Under the pieces are notes generated by a model. That model had not been told where the DNA came from. It did not search any database and was given only the letters and a program-made list of their open reading frames with translations. This document shows positions 31,542-41,488 of a DNA stretch of 64,000 nucleotides, in pieces. Position 1 is the stretch's first letter; each line of letters begins with the position of its first letter. A program made the translations under genes and the position numbers. This DNA is from Phycisphaerales bacterium (GTDB lineage Bacteria > Planctomycetota > Phycisphaerae > Phycisphaerales > UBA1924): the NCBI GenBank assembly GCA_023382935.1, contig JAHDXL010000001.1, forward strand, positions 152,792-216,791, in the 5' to 3' direction.

Positions 31542-32393
31542 ATGTCCAACGCACCGTCTCTCGTCCAGGATCTCATCGAAGCCGGTATCCACTTCGGGCA
31601 GCGCGCCAGCGGGTGGAACCCCAAGATGCAGCCGTACATCTACGGCAAGCGCAACGGCATCCACATCATCGACATCAAGGAGACCGTCAAGGGGCTCCTG
31701 CTCGCCAAGCGCTACATCACCCGGTGCGTGGCCGAGGGCAAGGACGTGTGCTTCATCGGCACCAAGCGCCAGGCCAAGTCGGTCATCGAGCAGCGCGTCG
31801 CCGACGTCAAGATGCACTACGTCACCGAGCGCTGGCTGGGCGGCACGCTGACGAACTTCCGCACCATCCGCTCACGCCTCAAGCGCCTCGAGGAACTCGA
31901 AGCCATCGAGGCCAAGGACAACTTCCAGAGTTACTCCAAGAAGATGGAAAGCCAGTTGCGCCGCGAGATGCGCAAGATCAAACGCAACCTCGACGGCATC
32001 CGCAACATGCACAAACTGCCCGGCGCCCTCATCATCATCGATGCCGGACGCGAGCAGACCGCCGTCCGCGAGGCCCGCAAACTCGGCATCCCCACCATCT
32101 GCCTCATTGACACCGACGGCGACCCCGAACTGGCCGACATCCCCATCCCCGGCAACGACGACTCGATGCGCTCCATCGACGTCATCGTCCGCGAGTTGTG
32201 CAAGGCCATTTCCGAGGGCAAGCAGAGCCGCGCCGTCGCCGAGGCCTCCGGAGAGACCGAATCGGACGAAAGCACCGAAGGACAGCCCGCCACGCAACGA
32301 CGCTCCAGCCGCTCCCGCTACCGCGGCGAAGCCTCGGCCAGCGCCTCGCCCGAGCCCGATCGTCGCGCTACTCCCGCCTCGGCCGAGTCCTGA
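31542..32393 (+). CDS. rpsB: 30S ribosomal protein S2
   Basis: 283 residues. Canonical text from the start: LIEAGIHFGQRASGWNPKMQPYIYGKRNGIHIID, then ERWLGGTLTNFRTIRSRL, GALIIIDAGREQTAVREARKLGIPT and IPGNDDSMRSI. About 45 residues after ISEGKQSR are a disordered tail rich in Ser, Glu, Pro and Arg, longer than in E. coli. The start ATG at 31542 is preceded by AGGAAC. It forms the usual rpsB-tsf operon, with tsf starting 105 bases downstream, under the promoter at 31327. Confidence 0.98.
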   Translation: MSNAPSLVQDLIEAGIHFGQRASGWNPKMQPYIYGKRNGIHIIDIKETVKGLLLAKRYITRCVAEGKDVCFIGTKRQAKSVIEQRVADVKMHYVTERWLGGTLTNFRTIRSRLKRLEELEAIEAKDNFQSYSKKMESQLRREMRKIKRNLDGIRNMHKLPGALIIIDAGREQTAVREARKLGIPTICLIDTDGDPELADIPIPGNDDSMRSIDVIVRELCKAISEGKQSRAVAEASGETESDESTEGQPATQRRSSRSRYRGEASASASPEPDRRATPASAES

Positions 32394-32498
32394 TCCCGCC
32401 TGCCTCTCGATTCTGTCCGACCGCTCCGGGAGACGCCAGGCACGCGCCGCGGTTCCCGACGTTCATCCCACCGACTCAAGACTCACGGAGATCTCCCG

Positions 32499-33320
32499 AT
32501 GTCCATCAACCCCAAAGACGTCATGAATCTGCGGAACCAGACCGGTCTGCCGATGATGGCCTGCAAGAAGGCCCTGGAGGAAACTAACGGCAACATGGAG
32601 GCGGCCGAGGAACTGCTCCGCAAGCAACTCAAGGGCAAGATGGACAAGCGCGTCGATCGCGCCGCCGGCGAAGGTCGCATCGGCATCGCCGTCAACGCCG
32701 CCTCCGGCTCGGCCGCCATCGTTGAACTCCGCGCCGAGACCGACTTTACCGCCAAGAACGAGAAGTTCGTCGCCGCGACCAACAAGCTCGCCGCGCTGGC
32801 CGTCGAAGCCCCCGGCGCCGGAGCCGTCACCAAGACCGACGCCATGACCGCCATTGTCGATGAACTGCGCATCTCCACCGGCGAGAACATCTCGCTCGGC
32901 CGCGCTCACAAACTCATCGGCGAGACCGGCACCACCGCCTACGGACAGTACGTTCACCACGACGGCAAAACCGGCGTGCTCATTCAGGCCGAGGGCTCCA
33001 TCAGCGATGAAACCCTCCGCCAAGTGTGCATGCACATCACCGCCGCCGTTCCCCGTCCCGCCGGCATCTCGGCCAACGACATCCCCGCCCACATCGTCGA
33101 CAAGGAGCGCCGCTTCCGCATCGAGCAGGCCATGGAAAGCGGAAAACCCAAGGAAATCGCCGAGAAAATGGTCGAGGGCGGCATGAAGAAGTTCTTCTCC
33201 GAAATCGCCCTGCTCGAACAACCTTTCATCATGGACCCCACCAGGACCGTCGCCAGCGTCGTCGGCAAGGCTCGCATCATCGCCTTCCTCCGCTGGGAAG
33301 TCGGCGAGACGCACGACTGA
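32499..33320 (+). CDS. tsf: Elongation factor Ts
   Basis: 273 residues. Nucleotide-exchange factor for EF-Tu. The N-terminal UBA-like domain contains VMNLRNQTGLPMMACKKALEETNGNMEAAEELLRKQ; the core has GRIGIAVNAASGSAAIVELRAETDFTAKNEKF with the TDF(V/T)A motif that inserts into EF-Tu (about 83-87), and the C-terminal half carries QVCMHITAAVPRPAG and EIALLEQPFIMD. The order is standard after rpsB and a strong terminator follows. Confidence 0.98.
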   Translation: MSINPKDVMNLRNQTGLPMMACKKALEETNGNMEAAEELLRKQLKGKMDKRVDRAAGEGRIGIAVNAASGSAAIVELRAETDFTAKNEKFVAATNKLAALAVEAPGAGAVTKTDAMTAIVDELRISTGENISLGRAHKLIGETGTTAYGQYVHHDGKTGVLIQAEGSISDETLRQVCMHITAAVPRPAGISANDIPAHIVDKERRFRIEQAMESGKPKEIAEKMVEGGMKKFFSEIALLEQPFIMDPTRTVASVVGKARIIAFLRWEVGETHD

Positions 33321-33351
33321 GCGGCCCCACATCAACTTCGGTACACTCTCC

Positions 33352-33387
33352 GGGCGGAGCCATCAGGGTCCGCCCGTTCTCGTTTTT
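33352..33387 (+). terminator. Intrinsic terminator of rpsB-tsf
   Basis: GGGCGGA (33352-33358) pairs with TCCGCCC (33369-33375), with two further C-G pairs after a mismatch and an ATCA loop. GTTCTCG and a run of five T (33383-33387) follow. It lies 31 bases past the tsf stop. Confidence 0.8.
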
Positions 33388-33420
33388 CACCCCCAGCCCA
33401 GGCGCCCCAGGAGCATGCCG

Positions 33421-34014
33421 ATGCCGCTCAACGTCCGACCCGGCGAGCACTACGTCATTCGCCGACAGGTCTTCAAACTCATGGGCGCCGCCTTCCACGT
33501 CTACGACCAAGCGGGCGCCATCGTCGCCTACTGCAAGCAGAAGGCCTTCAAACTCCGCGAAGACCTGCAACTCTTCACCGACGAGTCGCAGACCACCCCC
33601 CTCCTGCGCCTCCAGGCCCGGCAGGTCATCGACTTCGGCGCCACCTACGACGTCACCATGCCCGACGGCTCGCTCGTCGGCTCCCTCCGCCGCAAGGGGC
33701 TCAAGAGTTCCTTCATCCGCGACGAGTGGATGGTCTTCAGCGCGGCCGGAACGCAGATCGCCCTTGTCCGCGAACTCGGCGGTTTCGCCGCCTTCGCTCG
33801 CCGCTTCGTCGACTTCGCCGCCGTGCTCCTGCCCCAGAAATACGAGGTGAAGCGCACCACCGACGGCGCCCTGCTGGCCACATTCCGCCAGCACTTCAAC
33901 CCCTTCGTCTTCCGCATGAGCGTCGCGATTCTGGCCGACGACCCTGAACTCGACGAACTCATCCTGCTGGCCGCCGGATGCCTCATCGCCGCCATCGAGG
34001 GCAGACAGGGCTGA
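33421..34014 (+). CDS. LURP-one-related / tubby-C-like fold protein
   Basis: 197 residues. A beta-rich sequence with FKLMGAAFHVYDQAGAIVAYCKQKAFKLREDLQLF (about 22-56), ATYDVTMPDGSLVGSLRRKGLKSSFIRDEWMVF and a C-terminal hydrophobic helix (DELILLAAGCLIAAIE). The pattern of strands ending in a helix, with G-x-(L/V)-x-G-x-x-R-K, is that of LURP1-like / phospholipid-scramblase-like proteins. Their bacterial role is unknown. Two ATGs stand six bases apart. The second (33421) is chosen because AGGAG (33409-33413) is seven bases before it and only one base before the first. Confidence 0.78.
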   Translation: MPLNVRPGEHYVIRRQVFKLMGAAFHVYDQAGAIVAYCKQKAFKLREDLQLFTDESQTTPLLRLQARQVIDFGATYDVTMPDGSLVGSLRRKGLKSSFIRDEWMVFSAAGTQIALVRELGGFAAFARRFVDFAAVLLPQKYEVKRTTDGALLATFRQHFNPFVFRMSVAILADDPELDELILLAAGCLIAAIEGRQG

Positions 34015-34127
34015 AGCAACCACTCCGTTCCGATGGTTCCACCGCACCGTATGATCTGCTCCACACGAACGTGACGAACGCGCGCCCGGTGAACCATCGC
34101 CGCGACAGGCGCCGATGGAGCCCACTC

Positions 34128-35846
34128 GTGCAAGATTCAGAAACTCCAGGATTGGATAGCGCCGATCCGGCCCGACGAGACGATGCAGGCTCCAGAACCG
34201 CGTGGACCCGCTTCCATCGCTTCTGGTTCCGGCGCGACTCCCTCTTCGTCCTGGTCCTGGCGCTCTACGCCTCGTTCTTCGGCCTTGCAACGACCGAGAT
34301 GGAGTTCCACGAGATCTTCGTCGTGCAGACGGCTGCCGAAATGCAGGAACGCGGCGACTACCTCGTCCCCCACTTCAACGGCGAACTGCGCCTCACCAAG
34401 CCCCCGATGAACTACTGGCTCACCGCCGCCTGCGCCTGGGTGCGCGGCGCCGATCGCCCGGAAGCAATCGACGGCCGGCTTCCTTCGGCACTCGCCGGCG
34501 TGGCGCTGGTCGTCATCACCATCTTGCTGGGCAACGAACTGTGGTCCCGCGCCGTCGGGCTCAGTGCCGGCCTCATCCTCTGCGGCACCTTCGGTTTCGT
34601 CAAGCACACGCATTCCGCTCGCCCCGAGATGGTCTACGCAGCCCTCTGTGCGGGCGCGTTTCTCTGCTTCGTCGCCGCGTGGCGACGCCGCGGACGATCA
34701 CGTCTGCCCTGGCTGGGCTGGGTGCTCGTCGCGCTGGCCATCCTCACCAAGGGCCCGCAGTTTCCCGCGCTCATGCTCGGATCGCTCGCCCTCGGGTTGG
34801 CGCTCCACGCGCCTTCCCGCCGACACATCGCGCGCGTGTTTCGACCCGTGCGCGGACTGTTGATCGTCGCAGTCCTCTCATCGTGGTGGTGGTTCGCCAT
34901 CCGGGCCGCCGTCGGCGACGAAACACTCGCCGACTCACAGTTGCTCGGCTCCCGCTTCCTGCTTGGGTTTGATGCGTGGCACAACCCGGCCTACTTCTAC
35001 CTCATCTGGGCCCTGCTCCTTCCGTGGATCTTCCTGTTCGGCCCCATGCTCCGGGCGGCCGTCAACCGCGGCAGCAGGCGAGCCGCCGCGGCACGAATCA
35101 TGGCGATCGTTGTGCTCGGCACCATCCTCGTGCTCAACTTCGGGCACGACAAGCGCCCGCACTACCTGCTCCCGATTCTCCCCATCGCCTCGCTGCTCAT
35201 GGCCCTCGGCTTGAGGGGACTGTTCAAACGTCTTTCGGTCAGGTGTGGCCAGCGATGTGTGCGAACGCTGGTGCTCGTCACCGCGTCCATCGCCGTCGCC
35301 GGCGTGTTGGCGGCCAGGTTCCTGCTGCCCCCGGACGCCCGCGAGCCTCACCTCGACATGCTGCTCGCCGTGAATCTTCTGGCCATCGTCGCGGCGACCG
35401 GTCTGGTTCTGCGCTCGAATCTCCTCCCGCAGGCGATCTCACCGTTTCGAGTGCCGCTCGCCCTCCGATGGGCCGGCGTCGTCGCCGTCGCGCTCTCGTC
35501 GTCTCTGCTCCTCACCTACCTGTTGACCTCCACCAATCTGCCTCCTCGCCGACACACCGCCGAAATGGTGGCCAGGGTGCCGAAAGACGCCGTTCTGGTC
35601 ACCATCGGCGTCGAGCCGCACTACATCATCCACTACGCCGGCCGTCGCGTGGTTTCGCCCGAAACCGTCGACAAGTTCCTGGCCATGAAACTTGATTCGG
35701 CTTGGATCGTGACCGACGAAACGTCCGCCCGCGAACTGGCCCACCACGGGTCCAAACGCGAAATCGACCGCATTCCGGATTGTGAAGGCGAGATCGACTG
35801 GGTACTCGGATACTGGCAGGCCGCACCGGCCCCGGCCGAGCCCTGA
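34128..35846 (+). CDS. Glycosyltransferase family 39-type membrane protein (ArnT/PMT-like)
   Basis: 572 residues with about eleven to twelve hydrophobic helices. After a soluble leader the first helix (DSLFVLVLALYASFFGL) is followed by the periplasmic loop TTEMEFHEIFVVQTAAEMQERGDYLVPHFNGELRLTKPPMNYWL, which has the acidic residue and the L-x-x-KPP-x-x-(Y/W)-W signature of ArnT-like GT-C enzymes. These transfer sugars from polyprenyl phosphates to lipid A or proteins; the acceptor is not predictable. GTG 34128 follows GGAG at a spacing of eight; an upstream ATG would add a basic leader. Confidence 0.84.
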   Translation: MQDSETPGLDSADPARRDDAGSRTAWTRFHRFWFRRDSLFVLVLALYASFFGLATTEMEFHEIFVVQTAAEMQERGDYLVPHFNGELRLTKPPMNYWLTAACAWVRGADRPEAIDGRLPSALAGVALVVITILLGNELWSRAVGLSAGLILCGTFGFVKHTHSARPEMVYAALCAGAFLCFVAAWRRRGRSRLPWLGWVLVALAILTKGPQFPALMLGSLALGLALHAPSRRHIARVFRPVRGLLIVAVLSSWWWFAIRAAVGDETLADSQLLGSRFLLGFDAWHNPAYFYLIWALLLPWIFLFGPMLRAAVNRGSRRAAAARIMAIVVLGTILVLNFGHDKRPHYLLPILPIASLLMALGLRGLFKRLSVRCGQRCVRTLVLVTASIAVAGVLAARFLLPPDAREPHLDMLLAVNLLAIVAATGLVLRSNLLPQAISPFRVPLALRWAGVVAVALSSSLLLTYLLTSTNLPPRRHTAEMVARVPKDAVLVTIGVEPHYIIHYAGRRVVSPETVDKFLAMKLDSAWIVTDETSARELAHHGSKREIDRIPDCEGEIDWVLGYWQAAPAPAEP

Positions 35847-35971
35847 TCGCGCACTCGCACGCTCGAGTTTGATCGCAGCGTCACGCTTGGCGGCTGAGCG
35901 ACGAACCGGCCTGACCCCTGCTCACGCGCTACGGTTTGCCGCACAGGCCACTGTTCAACCGGGAGGACGCC

Positions 35972-36742
35972 ATGACCACGAATCACATCCGCACAGGTTC
36001 GATCTCGCGCCGCGACGCTCTGGCGGGCATCGGGGCCGTCGGCGCGCTCAGCGCCCTGACCGGCGCCGAGTCGCTCGTCGCCCGCGCCCCGTCCCTGCTC
36101 GAACCCGATGATCTCGGATGGAACGAAACAACACTCGAATACGAACTTCCGCCTCTTCCCTACGCGCCCGAGGCCCTCGAACCTCATCTCGACGCGCAGA
36201 CCATGACCATCCACCACGACAAGCACCACGCCGCCTATGTCAAGGGCCTCAATGCCGCCCTCAAGGCCTTGCGTGACATCCGCGCCGGCTCCGGCGACGC
36301 CGCTCTGATCTCGCACTGGAGCCGTCAACTCAGTTTCCACGGCTCCGGGCACGTCAACCACACCCTCTTCTGGCTGGGCATGGCACCGGCGGGCAAGGGC
36401 GGGGGCGGGATCCCGCAGGGCAAAATCCTCGCACAAATCGAACGCGACTTTGGCTCATTCGAGCAGTTCCTGGCCCACTTCAAGGCCGCCGCGACCGCCG
36501 TCGAAGGCTCCGGCTGGGCCTGGCTGGCCTGGGAGCCCGTCGCCCGCCAACTACTGGTCCTCCAGATGGAGAACCAGCAGAAACTGCTCATCACCGGCGT
36601 GATCCCCATTCTGGGGATCGACGTCTGGGAACACGCCTATTACCTCAAGTTCCAGAACCGCCGGGCGGAGTACGTCGATGCGTTTGTCAACGTGGCCAAC
36701 TGGCCTTGGGCGGCAAAGCGTTTCGAGGCCCTTCTGGCATAG
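35972..36742 (+). CDS. Tat-exported Fe/Mn superoxide dismutase
   Basis: 256 residues. The N-terminal ISRRDALAGIGAVGALSALTGAESLVA is a twin-arginine signal, so the enzyme is exported folded with its metal. The mature domain (from about 50) shows YELPPLPYAPEALEPHLDAQTM, metal ligands His81 (IHHDKHH), His130 (VNHTLFWLGM), Asp217 and His221 (GIDVWEHAYY) and the NQQ segment (201-203) supplying the active-site Gln, as in Mn-type enzymes. It detoxifies superoxide in the periplasm. GGGAGG is seven bases before ATG 35972. A terminator lies at 36874. Confidence 0.95.
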   Translation: MTTNHIRTGSISRRDALAGIGAVGALSALTGAESLVARAPSLLEPDDLGWNETTLEYELPPLPYAPEALEPHLDAQTMTIHHDKHHAAYVKGLNAALKALRDIRAGSGDAALISHWSRQLSFHGSGHVNHTLFWLGMAPAGKGGGGIPQGKILAQIERDFGSFEQFLAHFKAAATAVEGSGWAWLAWEPVARQLLVLQMENQQKLLITGVIPILGIDVWEHAYYLKFQNRRAEYVDAFVNVANWPWAAKRFEALLA

Positions 36743-37050
36743 TGCGCAAGCCTCTTGCCGTACCAGACTTGCAACTATTCGTCGGAAATGTCCAAAAAAA
36801 TCCATCGCTCGCTGGCAAAAACCCACTCGTGAGGCACATTACGGGTGTCTTGTCTCTCTCTCCTCCTATGACTCGGCTGCGGGCGGAAACACGCGGCCGG
36901 GTTTTTCAATTGGGGACCACCCGGTTCTGACCGCGGTACCAGCACCCTATCCTCACCGCGACAGCAAGCCTGGTGTTCGACATTGCCGTCCTTCCAACGC
37001 ACTCAAGGACAACGTAGCCACGTCCGAGGACGGACATGGCGAACTCCCGT
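36743..37050. other. Intergenic stretch between superoxide dismutase and opp genes
   Basis: 308 bases between two convergent transcripts. It contains the plus-strand terminator at 36874-36906, listed separately. No gene is evident on either strand. The rest is unremarkable apart from an A7 tract near 36793. Confidence 0.6.
36874..36906 (+). terminator. Intrinsic terminator downstream of the superoxide dismutase gene
   Basis: CGGCTGCG (36874-36881) pairs with CGCGGCCG (36892-36899), eight pairs including one G-T, around a ten-base loop. GG and five T (36902-36906) follow. It lies 131 bases after the stop. Confidence 0.75.
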
Positions 37051-38036
37051 TCAATCAGCCGGAGCGGACTTCGGCTCCACCGCCCAGCATGCGGCCGGGT
37101 GACCGTCCGGCTCCTTCGGCTCCAGCGGCGGCATCTCCTGCCGACACCGAACCATCGCCAGCGGGCACCGCGTGACGAACGGACACCCGCTCGGCGGCTC
37201 GTACGGACTGGGAACATCCCCCTGCAGCACCGTCAGAGGCCGACGTTCGTCCGGATCGTCCACCGGGTTGGCCCCCAGCAGCGCCCGCGTGTACGGATGC
37301 CGTGCCTGCTCGTCCAGATCCTCGGCGTGCAGTTCCTCCACCACGTATCCCAGGTACATCACGAGAATGCGATCGCAGAAGTGCTCGATCACTTTCAGGT
37401 CGTGGCTAATGAACATCATCGTCAGCCCGAACTCCTGCTTCAGGTCCGTCAGGAGATTGAGCACCTGCGCCTGAATCGAGACGTCCAGCGCGCTCACGGG
37501 CTCGTCGGCCACCACCAACTCCGGCCGCACCGACAGCGCCCGGGCAATCCCGATCCGCTGCCGCTGCCCACCGCTGAACTCGTGCGGGTACTTGTGCTTG
37601 GCCTCCGGGCGCAAGCCGACCTTCAGCAGGATGTCGTCCACGCAGTCATCGATGCTCCCGGCATCGGCCACCCCGTGAAACCGCACAGCCTCCCTGATAT
37701 GCCCGTTGATCGTCAGCCGCGGATTGAGCGAACTGTACGGATCCTGGAAGATGATCTGCATCTTGCGCCGGAACGGCATCATCTCCCTCGGGCCTAGCGA
37801 CGTGATGTCCTGCCCTTCGAGCCGGATGCTCCCGCTCGTCGGCTCATGGAGCCGGATCACCGTCTTGCCCAGCGTGCTCTTGCCGCAGCCCGATTCCCCG
37901 ACCACACCCAGCGTCTCGCCCCTCTTGATGTCGAACGACACGCCGTTGACCGCGTGCACCGATCCCTGGACGCGATTGAGCAGCCCGCCGCGCACCGGGA
38001 AGTGCTTGACCAGGTTTCTCACCTCCAGCAACGCCA

Positions 38037-38037
<1 letters not shown>
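37051..38037 (-). CDS. oppF: Oligopeptide ABC transporter ATP-binding protein (OppF/DppF type)
   Basis: 328 residues. Walker A GESGCGKSTLGK (about 46-57), Q-loop IIFQDPYSSLNPRLTI, signature FSGGQRQRIGIARAL (about 161-175), Walker B LVVADEPVSALDVSIQAQVL and the H-switch FISHDLKVIEHFCDR. The C-terminal oligopeptide-transporter extension shows HPYTRALLGANP and the cysteine cluster CPFVTRCPLAMVRC with a final Cys near CWAVEP, the iron-sulfur-like motif of DppD/DppF proteins. The ATG overlaps the oppD stop by one base (TGATG), giving tight coupling. Confidence 0.95.
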
Positions 38038-39149
<1,112 letters not shown>

Positions 39150-39155
39150 GGGCGG

Positions 39156-40502
39156 CTACACATGCTTGGGGTCAAAAGCATCCTGCAGTGCGTCCGACAC
39201 GATGTTGAACGCCAGCACCAGCACGAACATGAACACCGTCGCCGCGCCCACTTCCCAGAAGAAGAAGTTGGTCACCCCGTCGGCCCCGTGGCTGATCATG
39301 ATCCCCCAACTCGGCTGTCCCTTCACACCCAGCCCGAGGAACGTCAGGATCACCTCGCTCTTGATCGCCCCGATGAACAGCAGCGAGAAGTTGATGAACA
39401 TGATGTGCGCCGTGTTCGGGATGATGTGCCGCAACAGGATGGAGAAACGCCCGAATCCCAGCGCCGTGGCCGCCTGCACGTACTCCAGTTCCTTGATCTT
39501 CATCACCTCACCGCGAATCACGCGGCAGGTGCCGATCCAGAACGTCAGCCCGAAGGCCGCGTACAGCGGCACCAGCCCCAGCCCCGGGCGATCGGGGTTG
39601 TCAAACCACTTGGCCAGCGACGGCGCCTGGAAAACATACACGAACACCGCCATCAGGACGAGGTATGGAATGGACGACAGTGTCGAGACGACCCACAGCA
39701 CGACATGATCGACCCATCCGCCGAAGAAGGCCGCCGACGCGCCCAGGATCGTCCCGATCAGCACCGCCAGCAGCGCCGTCACGAAGCCCACCTGAAAGGC
39801 GATCTTCACGCTGTAGACCGCCTGCGATGAAATCGACGCGCCCTTGCTGTCGGTCCCCAGACCGATGCGCAGCCGATAGACGAGTCCGCGCAGCCCCTCC
39901 GGCATCGGCAGCAGCACCTCGATCGCCCTCTCCACCTCCCGATACAACTCCTCGACCCGCGGGCGGATTTCCGAAAGCCTTTCCTCCACCTCTCGCAGCC
40001 TCGCCTCGGTCGCACTGGCGTCTGCGCCCGACGCCCTCTGCTCGGCCGCCTCGGCACGCAGCACGAACCGCTCGTCGGCTAGATCCTCGCGCATCGCCAG
40101 CGCGTCGTCGAGTTCACCCCATGCCTTCTCCATCGTCTCATACACCGGGAACAACTCACTCGGCGCCGCGCCGGACATGCGCCGCTCGGCCAGCGCGAAC
40201 GCGCCGAGCATTTCCCTCGCCGCCGCCTCATCGCCGGCGCGCTGCGCCCGGCCGAACACGCCTGACAACTCGCCCACGTACCACTTGTTGAAGTCGTACC
40301 GCTTCTCCGCGTTGATGCGCTCGAGAAAACCCGGCAGCCGGTTCGGCCCAACGCGCATCTTCGTATCCTCGCGCGAAACCGCCCCCAGCGTCACCGCCAC
40401 CGCCGCCACGAAATACACCCCGATCACCGCCAGCGACGCCATCGCCAACCGACCGCGCCGAAACCGCCTCCAACCGCGAGATCCAAGGAAGCGCCCGATC
40501 AT
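39156..40502 (-). CDS. oppC: Oligopeptide ABC transporter permease (OppC type) with large periplasmic insertion
   Basis: 448 residues instead of the usual ~300. TM1 (about 20-41) is followed by about 165 residues (45-210) of charged, largely helical sequence, including EAEARLREVEERLSEIRPRVEELYREVERAIEV-like coiled coil (about 165-196), placed where family members have a short loop. Then comes the normal core: GLGTDSKGASISSQAVYSVKIAFQVGF, five more helices and the EAA loop (VIRGEVMKIKELEYVQAATALGFGRFSILLRHIIPN). The insertion could touch the binding protein or another envelope partner. It overlaps oppB as ATGA. Confidence 0.92.
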   Translation of the reverse strand: MIGRFLGSRGWRRFRRGRLAMASLAVIGVYFVAAVAVTLGAVSREDTKMRVGPNRLPGFLERINAEKRYDFNKWYVGELSGVFGRAQRAGDEAAAREMLGAFALAERRMSGAAPSELFPVYETMEKAWGELDDALAMREDLADERFVLRAEAAEQRASGADASATEARLREVEERLSEIRPRVEELYREVERAIEVLLPMPEGLRGLVYRLRIGLGTDSKGASISSQAVYSVKIAFQVGFVTALLAVLIGTILGASAAFFGGWVDHVVLWVVSTLSSIPYLVLMAVFVYVFQAPSLAKWFDNPDRPGLGLVPLYAAFGLTFWIGTCRVIRGEVMKIKELEYVQAATALGFGRFSILLRHIIPNTAHIMFINFSLLFIGAIKSEVILTFLGLGVKGQPSWGIMISHGADGVTNFFFWEVGAATVFMFVLVLAFNIVSDALQDAFDPKHV

Positions 40503-41464
40503 GACAGCCTCACTCTCGGGTCGACCAGCGCATACAGCACGTCGGTCAGAATGATTGACAGGATGAACAGCAGCGCCAGAACCGACACGAACGCCTGGAT
40601 CACCGGAAAATCGTTGGCCACCAGCGCCGTGATCAACTGCCGCCCCATCCCGGGTATGTTGAAGTACACCTCCAGCAGGATCGAACCGGTAATCAGAAAC
40701 GGCAGCGTCGCCATGATGCGCGTGATGATCGGGATCATCGCGTTCTTGAGCATGTGCACGAACATGATCTTCGGCTTGCTCGCGCCCTTGGCCGTCGCCG
40801 TCACGATGTAGTCGCGGCTGCTCTCCTCCACCATCACCGCCCGGTAGAACCGCGTGTCAAAACCCAGCGCCACGATCACCCCGATCATCACCGGCAGCAG
40901 GCAGTAGGTCAGCCAGTTCCGCGGCTCGGTCAGCCACGGCAGGTACCCCTGAATCGCGAACGGCTGCACCTTCAAATCCAGGTGCTGCGGCAGAAACGCC
41001 CCGAAAAACTGCCCGAACACGATGTACACCAGGTAACTGATGCTCATCCCCAGCACCGCCAGAAACACCAGCACCCTGTCCACCAGCCGACCGCGGAAGT
41101 ACGCCGAGATCAACGCGATCACCATCGCGATCATCGCCGACGCGGCCACCTGCGGCAGCGTGATCGACATGCTCGGCGGTATCGAGTCGATCAGGATGCT
41201 CCGCACCGAGCGCCCGGGCTGCGCCCAACTCTCCTCCGAAAAATCAAACCGCACGATCTGCCACAGGAACCGCCCGTACTGCACGATGAACGGGTCGTCC
41301 AGCCCCATGTCCTCGGTCAGTCGGTCAATCTGGCTCTGCGTGGCGTTCTTGCCCAGGTACCCCGCCACCGGGTCGCGCACCCGAAGGGCTGCCATCGTCA
41401 GCAGGATAATCCCCAGGTACACCGGGATGTTGTACACCAACTTGCGGATGACGTATGCCCACAT
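40499..41464 (-). CDS. oppB: Oligopeptide ABC transporter permease (OppB type)
   Basis: 321 residues, six helices. TM1 WAYVIRKLVYNIPVYLGIILLTM, a periplasmic segment with LTEDMGLDDPFIVQYGRFLWQIVRFDFSEES that corresponds to the family's LGLDxPxxxQYxxWL...DLG region, and the EAA loop RAVMVEESSRDYIVTATAKGASKPKIMFVHMLKNAMIPIIT. The start is ATG 41464 (MWAYVIRK), since RMWAYVIRKL is where the family begins. It lies 24 bases after the binding-protein gene and overlaps oppC by four bases. Confidence 0.95.
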   Translation of the reverse strand: MWAYVIRKLVYNIPVYLGIILLTMAALRVRDPVAGYLGKNATQSQIDRLTEDMGLDDPFIVQYGRFLWQIVRFDFSEESWAQPGRSVRSILIDSIPPSMSITLPQVAASAMIAMVIALISAYFRGRLVDRVLVFLAVLGMSISYLVYIVFGQFFGAFLPQHLDLKVQPFAIQGYLPWLTEPRNWLTYCLLPVMIGVIVALGFDTRFYRAVMVEESSRDYIVTATAKGASKPKIMFVHMLKNAMIPIITRIMATLPFLITGSILLEVYFNIPGMGRQLITALVANDFPVIQAFVSVLALLFILSIILTDVLYALVDPRVRLS

Positions 41465-41488
41465 GCGCCGCGCCCCCCCCCGCCGCAC

